A stretch of 64,000 nt of DNA, taken from NCBI RefSeq assembly GCF_963678865.1, contig NZ_OY787459.1:3092501-3156500 (forward strand). The letters run 5' to 3'. Position numbers and translations under genes: made by a program. The notes below the pieces were generated by a model. It was not told the origin of the DNA and did no database searches. It saw only the letters and a list, made by a program, of their open reading frames with translations. Of this stretch, positions 55,412 through 63,893 are shown piece after piece. Every line of letters begins with the position of its first letter. The stretch's first letter is position 1. This DNA comes from Maridesulfovibrio sp. (GTDB lineage: Bacteria; Desulfobacterota; Desulfovibrionia; Desulfovibrionales; Desulfovibrionaceae).

Positions 55412-56599
55412 CTAGTTTTCTAAAACGGCCACCGCAGCTTTCAAATTATCCGGTGCAAGATGGGCATACCGTTCTGTCATAGCCAGAGTGGAATGGCCCA
55501 TGAGCTTTGCCACGGTATAAAGTGGAGTGCCCCGCTGAACTAACCAGCTTGCGAAAGTATGGCGCAGGGTATGGAAAACAACCTTCTGCCTACGGTCGTC
55601 GATACCGACATTTAGACCAAGCTCGTCGACAGCCTCATTGAACAGTCTGGATACCTCATTGAGCTTTTTACCGCGTTGTGCACTGAAGACCGGCTTTTGG
55701 TCAGGGTCAATTTGCTTGCGCAGTTCTCGGAGCTCTTTCTTTACCTGTTTGGTCATGAAGGCGTGTCGTGAGAAACCATTCTTGGCGTCACGTATCAGGA
55801 TCATGTCTTCTGCAAAGTTCAGATCCTTCCATTCAAGATCGATGATTTCGCCCGCTCTAAGGCCGCAGTAAAGGGAAACTAAAGAAACGCAATGCTGCAG
55901 GGGATTTCTTTCCAGCAATACACCAAGAAGCTGGTCAGCTTCATCTTCTGACAGGAAACGCGTCCGACGGTTATCCATCTTGGGCATTTTGATTTTTTTG
56001 ACCGGATTGTCACCTTTGAAAATATCCAGATTCTTGGCGACATTGTATACTTGGCGCACGGTCGCAAGGGCATACTGTATGGAGCGGGGGCTACGTCCCT
56101 TTTCAGACATATTGGTTTTGATCTTTTCAAGGTCGGTCGCTGATACACAGGCAAAAGGGCAGTCGCCTATGGCAGGTGAGATCCAGATGCGGTGTAGGCT
56201 TTCTTCTCGCTTCCATGATTTGGCCGCTTTGTTGGCTTCTGCTTGCGGTCGATAGAATTGAGCCCAGATTTCATCAAAGGTGATGCTTTTGTCTTTCTCG
56301 GCTCTATCGCGTGCTTCCTGCTCTTCGAGTTCAGCGGCGGCCATCTCTTTTTTCTGCTTCAGCGTCTGGGGAAATTTGCCTTGCGTCTGGTTGACCTTAA
56401 GCTCACTGAGAACGTTCGCAGCATCTTGAGCTTTAACGCCTTGACTGGCCCAGCCTATGGACTCGGTTTCGGTCTTCCCTTTATACTTGTAAGTGATGGT
56501 AAAGTACTTGTCCGGCTGAATGCCGTGCTTGCGGGTTTCGTGTTCCCGGTAACGTACTCCGGGGTACTTCGTTTTGTTCCACTTAGGTCTCGTTGCCAT
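55412..56599 (-). CDS. Tyrosine integrase of IME2
   Basis: 395 aa. Start at the ATG 56599 (MATRPKWNKTKYPGVRYREH), with GGAGG upstream; N-terminal AP2-like arm-binding domain, SAM-like core-binding domain, catalytic R in CGLRAGEIIDL, HTLRH, H and Y in TERYAHL. Intact, so IME2 may still move and perhaps help IME1. The gene lies beside its element end, pointing inward. Confidence 0.93.
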   Translation of the reverse strand: MATRPKWNKTKYPGVRYREHETRKHGIQPDKYFTITYKYKGKTETESIGWASQGVKAQDAANVLSELKVNQTQGKFPQTLKQKKEMAAAELEEQEARDRAEKDKSITFDEIWAQFYRPQAEANKAAKSWKREESLHRIWISPAIGDCPFACVSATDLEKIKTNMSEKGRSPRSIQYALATVRQVYNVAKNLDIFKGDNPVKKIKMPKMDNRRTRFLSEDEADQLLGVLLERNPLQHCVSLVSLYCGLRAGEIIDLEWKDLNFAEDMILIRDAKNGFSRHAFMTKQVKKELRELRKQIDPDQKPVFSAQRGKKLNEVSRLFNEAVDELGLNVGIDDRRQKVVFHTLRHTFASWLVQRGTPLYTVAKLMGHSTLAMTERYAHLAPDNLKAAVAVLEN

Positions 56600-56613
56600 C
56601 ATTACCTCCAATT

Positions 56614-56624
56614 CCTGTACAACT
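56614..56624. promoter_or_regulatory. Right-end CCTGTACAACT repeat of IME2
   Basis: Identical 11-mer to 42082-42092, 15 bp upstream of the integrase start. Candidate arm site. Confidence 0.45.
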
Positions 56625-56639
56625 CGGGTTCGTTTTTTT

Positions 56640-57064
56640 GAGGTGAATTGAAATCAGAACCTTTTGTTGGAGATATTCATGGTGATTGGGCCTCGTTTAA
56701 TTAACTGATTGATTAACATCAGTCTCAAGTGATTCTTCAGTGTGGTGATTTTGGAAACTGGCCGGGAAAAAAATGTTGTTCTCCTGCAATTAATATTGAA
56801 CATACAAGGAATTTCACGCCGTTTAAAAGGGCAGGATCAGAAAATAGTCGAGCGGGGACGCAGTATTTCGGAGCCGGAAAAGGAAGTTAAGGGGTTCCGG
56901 GACTTACAGAGCGAATTGTGGCGCTTGTGCTGGGGGCAGGGGGACTTAGATTGAAACGATTCAAAATGAAAAGTATTCAAAGATAAAGAACTCGTTTTTT
57001 CTTTTATTATAAATGCAGATAAGCCAGAGCTGGATTTATTTGTTGAAAGGTTCCGTGTCTCACA
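56640..57064. other. 425-bp region to the right of IME2
   Basis: Contains a decayed mbeD-like fragment (56800-56950) and AT-rich sequence; no tRNA-like att core is visible. No intact gene. Confidence 0.6.
56800..56950 (+). pseudogene. Decayed mbeD-like fragment from a third element
   Basis: LKGQDQKIVERGRSIS, EPEKEVKGFRDLQSELW align with LKEQDQKIAEQGRRIS, DLEKEVQGCRDLQSELE of the IME1 MbeD-like protein, and the DNA is clearly homologous. No relaxase around it. The 56742 ORF start is not original. Confidence 0.75.
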
Positions 57065-59209
57065 TCAAAACCCGCTTTCACGCAACAAAAGGTTATATCC
57101 ACTGCGTAGCCAGCTAAGTAGAAGTGATTTGGGTTTGGTTCTAAGACGTGCGGTTCCGCTCTGCCCGATTAATAATGAGGACTTTGGCTCAGGCTTGATT
57201 TCTATTACGTAATAGCTGTCAACCATGTTCATGCGACCTTTCTCATCCGGCGCTACAGGAATTACTCCCTGCGAAAGGGAGGTCAAGGCTATATGTTCCA
57301 CATTCTCTGAACGGGCCGGGCTGATACGGGTGACTTCTCCGGATACCGGACCTGCAGCCGAGGCAGGGTAGAATTTTGCGAAATCCCCGACATGAATTGA
57401 AGATATGTTTTTTTCTTCAACAAAAGCCCGGACAAGAATTTCAGCCTGATTTGCAATGCGTCCCATGGCAACATCCTTACCTACGTAGCTGCCCTTGCGC
57501 AGGTTTTCATCCCACCAGAGAACCATGCCATCCATGCGGGCCTTTACACGCTGTTCTTCCAGCTTCTTTTCCAGACCTGCCAATTTGGATTCAGCCTGTT
57601 CTATTTCCTCATTCTTTTGCGGTAACAGGGCGCGTGATATAGCATCCAGTTGAAGGTTAGAATGTTCAAGAGTCAAAATTGCCAGCCTGTTACGGGCCTC
57701 CGCCAATGCCGTCTCCAGCTCGCGTGAATGGAAGACCGCCAGCACCTGTCCTTTTGATACAAAGTCACCCTTACGAACATTTATGTCCAGTAACTGACCG
57801 GCTGAAGGGGCATGCACAACCTGCATCTCACCGGGAACAATTACTGCCGGAGCTTTTAGATCGTGCTTTAAAGGAGCTGCTCCCCAGATTAAGATGGCTG
57901 CCAGCAGTGCCAGCAGCGCTAAACCCGTCCAAGTGAAGTGTATTGACTTTCTGCTTTGTATGATACTTTTCATTTCCATTCCAAGAGGCTTAAGTATGAA
58001 CCACCATATCTCTACGATAAAAAGGAACAGGCCGAGGGTTTTGGTAAATTTGTAATACACGAGCACTGCAATACCTAAATATAATACCAGCCGATAAAGC
58101 CATGCATAGACAGAATAGCAGATAAAAGCGCAGAGACGTCTCGTTTTCAGGTTTTTTTCGGGACAGGCATTATCTATCCCCAACAACTTTTTCCGATAAA
58201 ACCAGCGGGTGGTCGCGAAAGCGCGCGGACGCAAATTATCCACACCCCAGAGGTCCATGAGTATAAAGTAGCCGTCAAAACTCATGGCTGGGTTCAGGTT
58301 TACCGTCAGCGTTGAAATAAGCGAGGTGGATGATACAACAAAACAGATGCTGTTGAATACTCCCGGAGGAGATACGGACCAGCCGAACAGGGCCAGACCG
58401 GCCATGATTATTTCGGCCTTGATTCCCGCTGTGGCTATTGCGGCTCTCTGCCTGCGGTCGCTAAGCCTCCAGCCATCTGTGACATCACAGAAGGCCACGG
58501 GCCACATGACCATAAAGGCAATTCCCATTACAGGCACGCGCACTCCAAAATTCTTGGCCGTATAGGCGTGTGAAAATTCATGGATAGTCTTGATGATTAT
58601 GATGAACCCGCCGTACCAGATCATCCCGTTCAGGTTGAAAAAATATGGAAAGGTGCTCAGGTAGAGGGCAAAATTACGGAGCATAGCGGAAAGCCCCAGC
58701 AGGCCGAAAGTCAGATATAAAATTATGGCCGGTCTGGATACCAACAACCTTGCTATGCCAAGAGTTTCGCTCAGAAATCGGTCCGGGCGCAAAAGGGGGA
58801 TGCGGATATAGAGATAATTTTTAAGCAACCAGTTAAAAATGCTGAGCCGGGTGGCCTTGTTTCGGGCCATAAGCTTTTCCACGGGCTGAATAAGCGCTGC
58901 CGTGGTCAGTCCCGCAAGATTGGCCTGATCGATAAAATTCAGCAGTTCCCGATCCGAAAGGCGGATAGTGCTGGAGTCGGTCAATTTTTTTTGCAGCGAA
59001 GCAAGGGTTGCGGGGCGACGCAGCAACTCCAGAATTATAGCCTCGGACCAGCCCACCTTTGAGAAACTGCGCGGCACGGGATCGTAAATGGTATAAGTTG
59101 GGGAGCCGTTAAGGGCTGCCGGTCCGGCTACGATCTCCAGATCGGGACGCAGTTGTGGAAGCGGTGCGTTTACATCAATTTTATTATCTCCAGCAGAGGA
59201 AAGCTGCAT
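57065..59209 (-). CDS. M50-type membrane peptidase fused to HlyD adaptor
   Basis: 714 aa. N-terminal winged/PqqD-like region (~60-110), then a polytopic site-2-protease-type domain with zinc motif HEFSH at ~207 and FDGYFILMDLWGVDNLRPRA, then a TM helix and HlyD-like biotinyl-lipoyl and coiled-coil domains (~450-700, VVHAPSAGQLLDINVRKGDFVSKG). Such fusions accompany type I secretion of large adhesins or lasso/bacteriocin-type peptides; substrate not in view. Follows the GAF-HlyD gene by 12 bp. Confidence 0.88.
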   Translation of the reverse strand: MQLSSAGDNKIDVNAPLPQLRPDLEIVAGPAALNGSPTYTIYDPVPRSFSKVGWSEAIILELLRRPATLASLQKKLTDSSTIRLSDRELLNFIDQANLAGLTTAALIQPVEKLMARNKATRLSIFNWLLKNYLYIRIPLLRPDRFLSETLGIARLLVSRPAIILYLTFGLLGLSAMLRNFALYLSTFPYFFNLNGMIWYGGFIIIIKTIHEFSHAYTAKNFGVRVPVMGIAFMVMWPVAFCDVTDGWRLSDRRQRAAIATAGIKAEIIMAGLALFGWSVSPPGVFNSICFVVSSTSLISTLTVNLNPAMSFDGYFILMDLWGVDNLRPRAFATTRWFYRKKLLGIDNACPEKNLKTRRLCAFICYSVYAWLYRLVLYLGIAVLVYYKFTKTLGLFLFIVEIWWFILKPLGMEMKSIIQSRKSIHFTWTGLALLALLAAILIWGAAPLKHDLKAPAVIVPGEMQVVHAPSAGQLLDINVRKGDFVSKGQVLAVFHSRELETALAEARNRLAILTLEHSNLQLDAISRALLPQKNEEIEQAESKLAGLEKKLEEQRVKARMDGMVLWWDENLRKGSYVGKDVAMGRIANQAEILVRAFVEEKNISSIHVGDFAKFYPASAAGPVSGEVTRISPARSENVEHIALTSLSQGVIPVAPDEKGRMNMVDSYYVIEIKPEPKSSLLIGQSGTARLRTKPKSLLLSWLRSGYNLLLRESGF

Positions 59210-59221
59210 ACCGCTCCTCCA

Positions 59222-60622
59222 TCAAAACCCGAAGTATGCATTAAAGGCGGCCCACGGCTTTCTGAACAGCCAGTAACCCAGACTTACCTTTTCTCCATAA
59301 ATAACAGTTGTCCCCTTCAAGCCAATTTTAACGTCGGGGCTATCCCCTTTCCATTCAGCCTCGGCCAGAACACTTGCTACACGCTGCGGGCTGACTTCAA
59401 CTTCACTGCCCACGAATTCCAGCTTGCCGGGCAGGACTGATTCAGGCATTACGTTGAGCATTGTGCGGACAGGGACATTAAAATCAAAGTCCATATTATC
59501 ATCTTCGGGAATCCAGATACGGACCTTTGTCTGAGAAGGGTCCACTACGGAGAGTACTCTTTCACCCATGAAAACCGGACGGCCTCTCCATTTTTCGGGA
59601 TCAGCGATGACGGCCACGCCGTCTTTCTCTGCATGTACCTTGAGCATAGCAATATTGTGCTCGGCCAGCTTGAAGCGGGCCTGCTCCTGATCCAGACGGT
59701 GTTCAAGAATAGCGATCTCAGATCTTGCTCTGGCATCGGCGAAGGCCTGCATGCGGGCGCGGTCAAGTGATGATTCTATAATCAGAACCTGTTCGCGGGC
59801 TACCTTAAGTTCTTCAACTGCAGTACGCTGGTCATACTCAAAGAGTATCTGACCCTTGGTTACCTTATCCCCCGGATTGATCTTCACCTCTGCTATGACT
59901 CCGTTCAGGGGTGCGGAGACGATGAAAGGATCATCAGCAACCACCTCACTGGGTGCCACAACACGTAAAGGCAAACGCACCAGCAGCAGGGTCGCCACAA
60001 CTGCCGCAAAGAGAAGCAGCGTTAATTTTTTACCTGCAAGAGTACTGAGTTTATCTGCCAGTGGATGTTTCGGGTGCAGCCGTTCCCATGCTCCGGAGTA
60101 ACCAGCGATAAGATGGCTTAAAAGATTCTGCTCCTGATCATTCCAGGGCCTAGATCCCCAGCGTTCAAACCAGAGTCCGCCGACATGTTTCCCCCATCCT
60201 GTCAAGGGAAACCAGATGACCGAGATACCGCCGTTCTTTTGCACGTAAGCCTGCCAGTACTTGCGTATATTCTCAGGAAAGTGTTCTTTGCTAAGGACGC
60301 ACGGTTCTGTGGCCTTGTTTAATGCTGCAGCAAAACTGTTCCATTGTTCCACCATCTCGGAGGTCTTGTTGATCGCAGACTGTCCAGAAATTCCTTTCAG
60401 TTTCAACCGTTTTACCCCTTGCTCGAAAAACAGGGCGCGGTCATATCCGCACAGGGATACAGTGCGGTTGAGCATGCTGAAAACTAGTTCCTCTGCGTTT
60501 TTAGCATGCAGGCTTTCAAGGCTGAGCTTCTGGAGCACACTGAGAATGCGGATACCTTTTTCAGCGTCAGAGGGAGTTCCCATTATACTTAATTGCTCCT
60601 GCAGGATGACTGTTCCACGCAT
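59222..60622 (-). CDS. GAF-HlyD membrane adaptor
   Basis: 466 aa. N-terminal GAF-like cytosolic domain (~20-180), TM helix near 195-215 (LTLLLFAAVVATLLLVRLPLRVV), then HlyD lipoyl halves and coiled coil in the periplasm (VSAPLNGVIAEVKINPGDKVTKG). An ATG at 60583 is an alternative start. Pairs with the M50-HlyD protein, likely as two periplasmic adaptors of one export system. An outer-membrane partner is missing upstream, where the locus is broken. Confidence 0.85.
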   Translation of the reverse strand: MRGTVILQEQLSIMGTPSDAEKGIRILSVLQKLSLESLHAKNAEELVFSMLNRTVSLCGYDRALFFEQGVKRLKLKGISGQSAINKTSEMVEQWNSFAAALNKATEPCVLSKEHFPENIRKYWQAYVQKNGGISVIWFPLTGWGKHVGGLWFERWGSRPWNDQEQNLLSHLIAGYSGAWERLHPKHPLADKLSTLAGKKLTLLLFAAVVATLLLVRLPLRVVAPSEVVADDPFIVSAPLNGVIAEVKINPGDKVTKGQILFEYDQRTAVEELKVAREQVLIIESSLDRARMQAFADARARSEIAILEHRLDQEQARFKLAEHNIAMLKVHAEKDGVAVIADPEKWRGRPVFMGERVLSVVDPSQTKVRIWIPEDDNMDFDFNVPVRTMLNVMPESVLPGKLEFVGSEVEVSPQRVASVLAEAEWKGDSPDVKIGLKGTTVIYGEKVSLGYWLFRKPWAAFNAYFGF

Positions 60623-60653
60623 TCCGCCACGCAGAGAGGAATCGTTTTGCAGC

Positions 60654-60767
60654 TAGGCCCTGGCTACCTTGTATTCATCTGAATAACGAGTCAGACGAAT
60701 GACCAGCTCGGCAATACCAATACTGCTCTGAAGTCCATCTATTTTAGGAATATGCCCCTTTTCCATC
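60654..60767 (-). CDS. Short ORF, possible remnant at the broken end of the export operon
   Basis: 37 codons (MEKGHIPKIDGLQSSIGIAE...), no ribosome site. Lies between the GAF-HlyD gene and an IS1380 remnant. It reads like a leftover of a larger gene lost at the insertion. A palindrome ATGTAAAAAACCTTACAT sits just upstream (60778). Function unknown. Confidence 0.35.
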
Positions 60768-60845
60768 TGGTTGTCGATATGTAAAAAACCTTACATAACA
60801 ACGGATTTTCATTAATTCCAAATATTATTTTTTGCAAAAATAAAT

Positions 60846-60988
60846 CCTAACCTGAGCGATTCTCCAACCTGACACAATATCAAAGCTGGCATATCTTATT
60901 GTTTTTGTTTGCGATCACATTCATCTGCTACGTCATAATCATTTCACCCATCAGGTGGAGGGCTGGATGTCCAACTCAAAAGGGAAAG
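60846..60988 (+). mobile_element. IS1380-family left-end remnant
   Basis: Starts CCTAACCTGAGCGATTC and runs to a transposase start MSNSKGKAGTI then stop. Aligns along ~140 bp with the right-hand copy (62246), with many differences, so two related but not identical elements. Confidence 0.8.
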
Positions 60989-60994
60989 CAGGAA

Positions 60995-61642
60995 CTATTT
61001 GACAAGCAAGTCGATCGGGCCTTTGCCAGCCTGTACGATTTCGCTCACTCCTTCATAAATGAAGTAGGCTCCTGTCATGCCGCAAACGATTTTCGCGGCT
61101 GTACGGATGTCCTTGAAACGGCTGAGCAGGCTCGTGAACAGAAAGGGCAGCATGTAGAGGCTTGTGGCCAGGAAGAACAGCAGGAAAAACAGTGTGCCGT
61201 TCAACATGGAACCGGTTCGCAGCCCCGCCCCCACAGCGAGGAGGAAGGGGGGGCAGACATTGATACCTGTGAGGAAGCCGGTGACTAACATCAAGCTGCG
61301 GCCTCTTGTTTTGCCTGCCACGTAATGGCACACGGACCAATGCGGGAAGTGGAGCCCCAGGCTGTGGCCCAACATGACCCCGCCCAGAATGATCTCGGTA
61401 ATGGGTAGAGCCGTGCTAAAGACAAGGCTGCCGGAAGCAAAGAACTCGCCAGCCAGGCCGCTCAAGGCACCAAATAGCATGTAGGCCATGAGCCGCCCGC
61501 CCATGAATATGCCCAGTGAAACGGCGTTGCCATGAAACCCTGCTTCGTCTCGGGACAGCATGAGCCCCATCAGGACAGGAGCGCAGTACCCCAGGCAGAA
61601 CATGCCTGTGGAGAGCCCCAGACCGAACGCTTCTGCGTACAT
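60995..61642 (-). CDS. DsbD-core/TauE-SafE-like membrane protein
   Basis: 215 aa from the ATG at 61642, which overlaps the TGA of the upstream gene (TGATG). Six TM helices. A CxxxC in TM1 (MFCLGYCAPVLMG) and a Cys in TM4 (GINVCPPFLLAV) match the positions of the redox cysteines of DsbD and CcdA. Such proteins carry electrons across the membrane to periplasmic thiols; annotation pipelines often call them sulfite exporters or UreH-like. Partner: the CxxC-bearing MIP18-like protein upstream. Confidence 0.8.
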   Translation of the reverse strand: MYAEAFGLGLSTGMFCLGYCAPVLMGLMLSRDEAGFHGNAVSLGIFMGGRLMAYMLFGALSGLAGEFFASGSLVFSTALPITEIILGGVMLGHSLGLHFPHWSVCHYVAGKTRGRSLMLVTGFLTGINVCPPFLLAVGAGLRTGSMLNGTLFFLLFFLATSLYMLPFLFTSLLSRFKDIRTAAKIVCGMTGAYFIYEGVSEIVQAGKGPIDLLVK

Positions 61643-62199
61643 CAGTCTTCCCCCAGCAAGAGGCGGTTGCCCTGGGCAGTCATATCCGCGGGCGTCCATC
61701 GGGTGTCCAGGTCTATCAAAACCGTGACGTTACACCCTGGGCACGTTGCGCCTGCCTGCTGCTTGATTTCGGCAACGATCACTTCCATAAACGGACACGT
61801 GGGGGTCGTAATAATCATGTTCACGACAATCAGGTCCTTCGAAACGGAGATGCCTTTGATCAGCCCCAGATCAACCACGTTCACGTCCAGTTCGGGATCT
61901 ACAACCTGTTTCAGCTTTTCAAGTATGCGTTGTTCAGGGCTCCCTTTGGCGTACGACAACTCCGGTACAGGAGAAAAATTGGCGGATGAAAGGCAGGCCT
62001 CTGTCCGACGGTTGGCGAGTTCATCGTTGATGCGAAGCAGGGATTGAGCTTCATTGGTAGTGGAGTTCACTGTTGCAGTGGGCTGAACTGGTTTCTGCCC
62101 TATGCGCAGTGAATACAAGAGGGTCGCACCCTGTCTGACTGCAGCAAGCGCGACCAACAGGAGCATGACAAACACCGACACTCGAAATATTCTGCTCAT
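61642..62199 (-). CDS. Membrane-anchored MIP18/DUF59 protein with extra CxxC
   Basis: 185 aa from the ATG at 62199 (AAGGA upstream; the frame is open to 62292 without a site). N-terminal TM helix (VFVMLLLVALAAV) after MSRIFR, so the domain should face outside the cytosol. The MIP18 core has VDPELDVNVVDLGLI and TTPTCPF. Where the family usually has a valine/glycine turn before the last strand, this one has CPGC. MIP18 proteins normally act in cytosolic Fe-S assembly; an exported one is unexpected. Translationally coupled to the DsbD-like gene. Confidence 0.82.
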   Translation of the reverse strand: MSRIFRVSVFVMLLLVALAAVRQGATLLYSLRIGQKPVQPTATVNSTTNEAQSLLRINDELANRRTEACLSSANFSPVPELSYAKGSPEQRILEKLKQVVDPELDVNVVDLGLIKGISVSKDLIVVNMIITTPTCPFMEVIVAEIKQQAGATCPGCNVTVLIDLDTRWTPADMTAQGNRLLLGED

Positions 62200-62245
62200 T
62201 TTCGACTCTGTCCTTGGCGATCCGTTTTTTTTAGCCTTTGTTGGG

Positions 62246-62808
62246 CCTAACAGGAGCAATCCTCCAGCCTGGCACAACATCACTGCTGGCATATGTTGTT
62301 GTTTTTACTTGCAATAGCATCCAGTCGAAGCCTCATAATCATTTCACCAGTTTGGTGGCGGGCTGGATGTCCAACTCAAAGAGAGCCAAAGCAAAATTCA
62401 TCGACGATGTCCAGGTCACGAACGACTGTCTGACAAGTCGAGCCGGACTCAACCTCTTTGCTCGCTGCAGTCGCGTTATTGATATGTACCCACACATCAA
62501 TCGTCTCTTCGGCTCCATGCGCAAGAATCCCAAAGGCGCACCAATCGATGAGCTGTTCAAGCAGCTTCTCTGTTTCCTTTTCGACGGCACGAGCCGCCGT
62601 CTCGCGCATTTTGACGTCCTGGCCAAAGACCCCGGTTACGCCGCCGTTATCGAGACGAGCCAGAAAGGCATGGTCTCCTCGCATACCGTCAAACTGCTTT
62701 CGTCCTCGTGGTCATCAAGACAAGACTCGAATCCGCCCCCATTTGCGTCGCTTCGTGCCGGTTTTTCCCGGAGGGAGCCATTACAGCGCCACAAACGCAC
62801 GATTTAGG
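62246..62808 (+). mobile_element. IS1380-family element with internal deletion
   Basis: Begins CCTAACAGGAGCAATC and ends ...CGATTTAGG (inverted CCTAA ends). Transposase starts at 62367 (MSNSKRAKAKFIDDVQVTND) but only ~100 residues are homologous before the frame breaks and the element ends, so it is a deletion derivative. Confidence 0.75.
62367..62807 (+). pseudogene. IS1380 transposase, truncated
   Basis: Keeps the N-terminus to about EIETSQKGMVSSHTVKLL, then an out-of-place tail; the catalytic middle with the DDE residues is absent. Not functional. Confidence 0.75.
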
Positions 62809-62828
62809 TAAATATTAATTGTTCTGCT

Positions 62829-63893
62829 TCAGCTTGTGCTTACACAGCCCTCAAAAAAATATTTCTTTTTGAAATGTAAGGCTACATTAACCAGTGCGAT
62901 AAGCACAGGAACTTCTACAAGGGGGCCTATAACTGCAGCAAAAGCTGCCCCCGAATCAATTCCGAATACTGCAATAGCAACAGCTATCGCGAGTTCGAAA
63001 TTATTTGAAGCTGCAGTAAAACTCAGTGTGGCAGCCTGGCCGTAAGTCGCATCCGCCTTATACGAGAGGTAAAAGGAAACCAGAAACATGACCAGAAAAT
63101 AAATGGTCAGAGGTATAGCAATACGAAGAACATCAAAGGGAAGCTCGATGACCTTGTCACCCTTAAGTGAAAACATGACCACAATAGTGAAAAGCAGAAA
63201 AATAAGTGTCAGCGGGCTGATGCGGGGTATGAACTCATTTTCATACCATTCCTTGCCTTTTATCCTGATTCCGACATAACGGGTCACCATACCGGCTAAA
63301 AACGGAATTCCCAGATAGATAAAAACACTCTCGGCGATCTGGCCAATGGAAATATCTACAACTGCCCCTTCAAGACCGAACCAACCGGGCATAACGGTCA
63401 GGAAAATATACGCATATACAGAGAAAAAAATAACTTGAAATATGGAGTTAAACGCGACCAGCCCCGCGCAGTATTCGGTGTCACCCTTTGCAAGATCATT
63501 CCAGACAATGACCATAGCGATACAGCGAGCAAGGCCGATCATAATTAACCCCACCATATATTCGTGGTAACCGGACAAGAAGGTTATTGCCAACGCAAAC
63601 ATAAGCACAGGGCCAATAAGCCAATTCTGTATCAGAGAAAGAAAAAGTACTTTATAGTTTTTAAAGACCTTTCCCAATTCCTCATATTTAACCTTGGCAA
63701 GCGGCGGATACATCATCAGGATAAGTCCGATAGCAATTGGAATATTTGTGGTTCCAACCTGAAACGAATTGATAACGTTTTTGATTTCAGGATAAAAATA
63801 CCCGCTGCCAACCCCGATAAACATTGCCAAAAATATCCACAAGGTCAGATAACGATCCAGAAAGGAGAGTTTTTTCATTGTTGACTCAGACAT
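62829..63893 (-). CDS. acr3: ACR3-type arsenite exporter
   Basis: 354 aa, ten TM helices. Start [21 protein letters not shown] with GGAG upstream; ACR3 hallmarks [36 protein letters not shown] (with the essential Cys) and [19 protein letters not shown]. Exports arsenite by proton antiport. The plus-strand end of the window (63960-64000, minus) may hold the C-terminus of a preceding gene, EVNNDF stop; an ars regulator is plausible. Confidence 0.94.
   Translation of the reverse strand: MSESTMKKLSFLDRYLTLWIFLAMFIGVGSGYFYPEIKNVINSFQVGTTNIPIAIGLILMMYPPLAKVKYEELGKVFKNYKVLFLSLIQNWLIGPVLMFALAITFLSGYHEYMVGLIMIGLARCIAMVIVWNDLAKGDTEYCAGLVAFNSIFQVIFFSVYAYIFLTVMPGWFGLEGAVVDISIGQIAESVFIYLGIPFLAGMVTRYVGIRIKGKEWYENEFIPRISPLTLIFLLFTIVVMFSLKGDKVIELPFDVLRIAIPLTIYFLVMFLVSFYLSYKADATYGQAATLSFTAASNNFELAIAVAIAVFGIDSGAAFAAVIGPLVEVPVLIALVNVALHFKKKYFFEGCVSTS

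Larger units (their letters stand above)
42015..56640. mobile_element. IME2: second element in tandem behind IME1
   Basis: About 14.6 kb from the shared att copy to just past an intact integrase. It holds the same regulator-primase-oriT-mobC-relaxase module as IME1, plus two ATPase-based defence-type loci and a toxin-antitoxin pair. TGTACAACT repeats occur near both ends. A right-hand copy of the tRNA core is not recognisable, so the right end is approximate. Confidence 0.75.
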
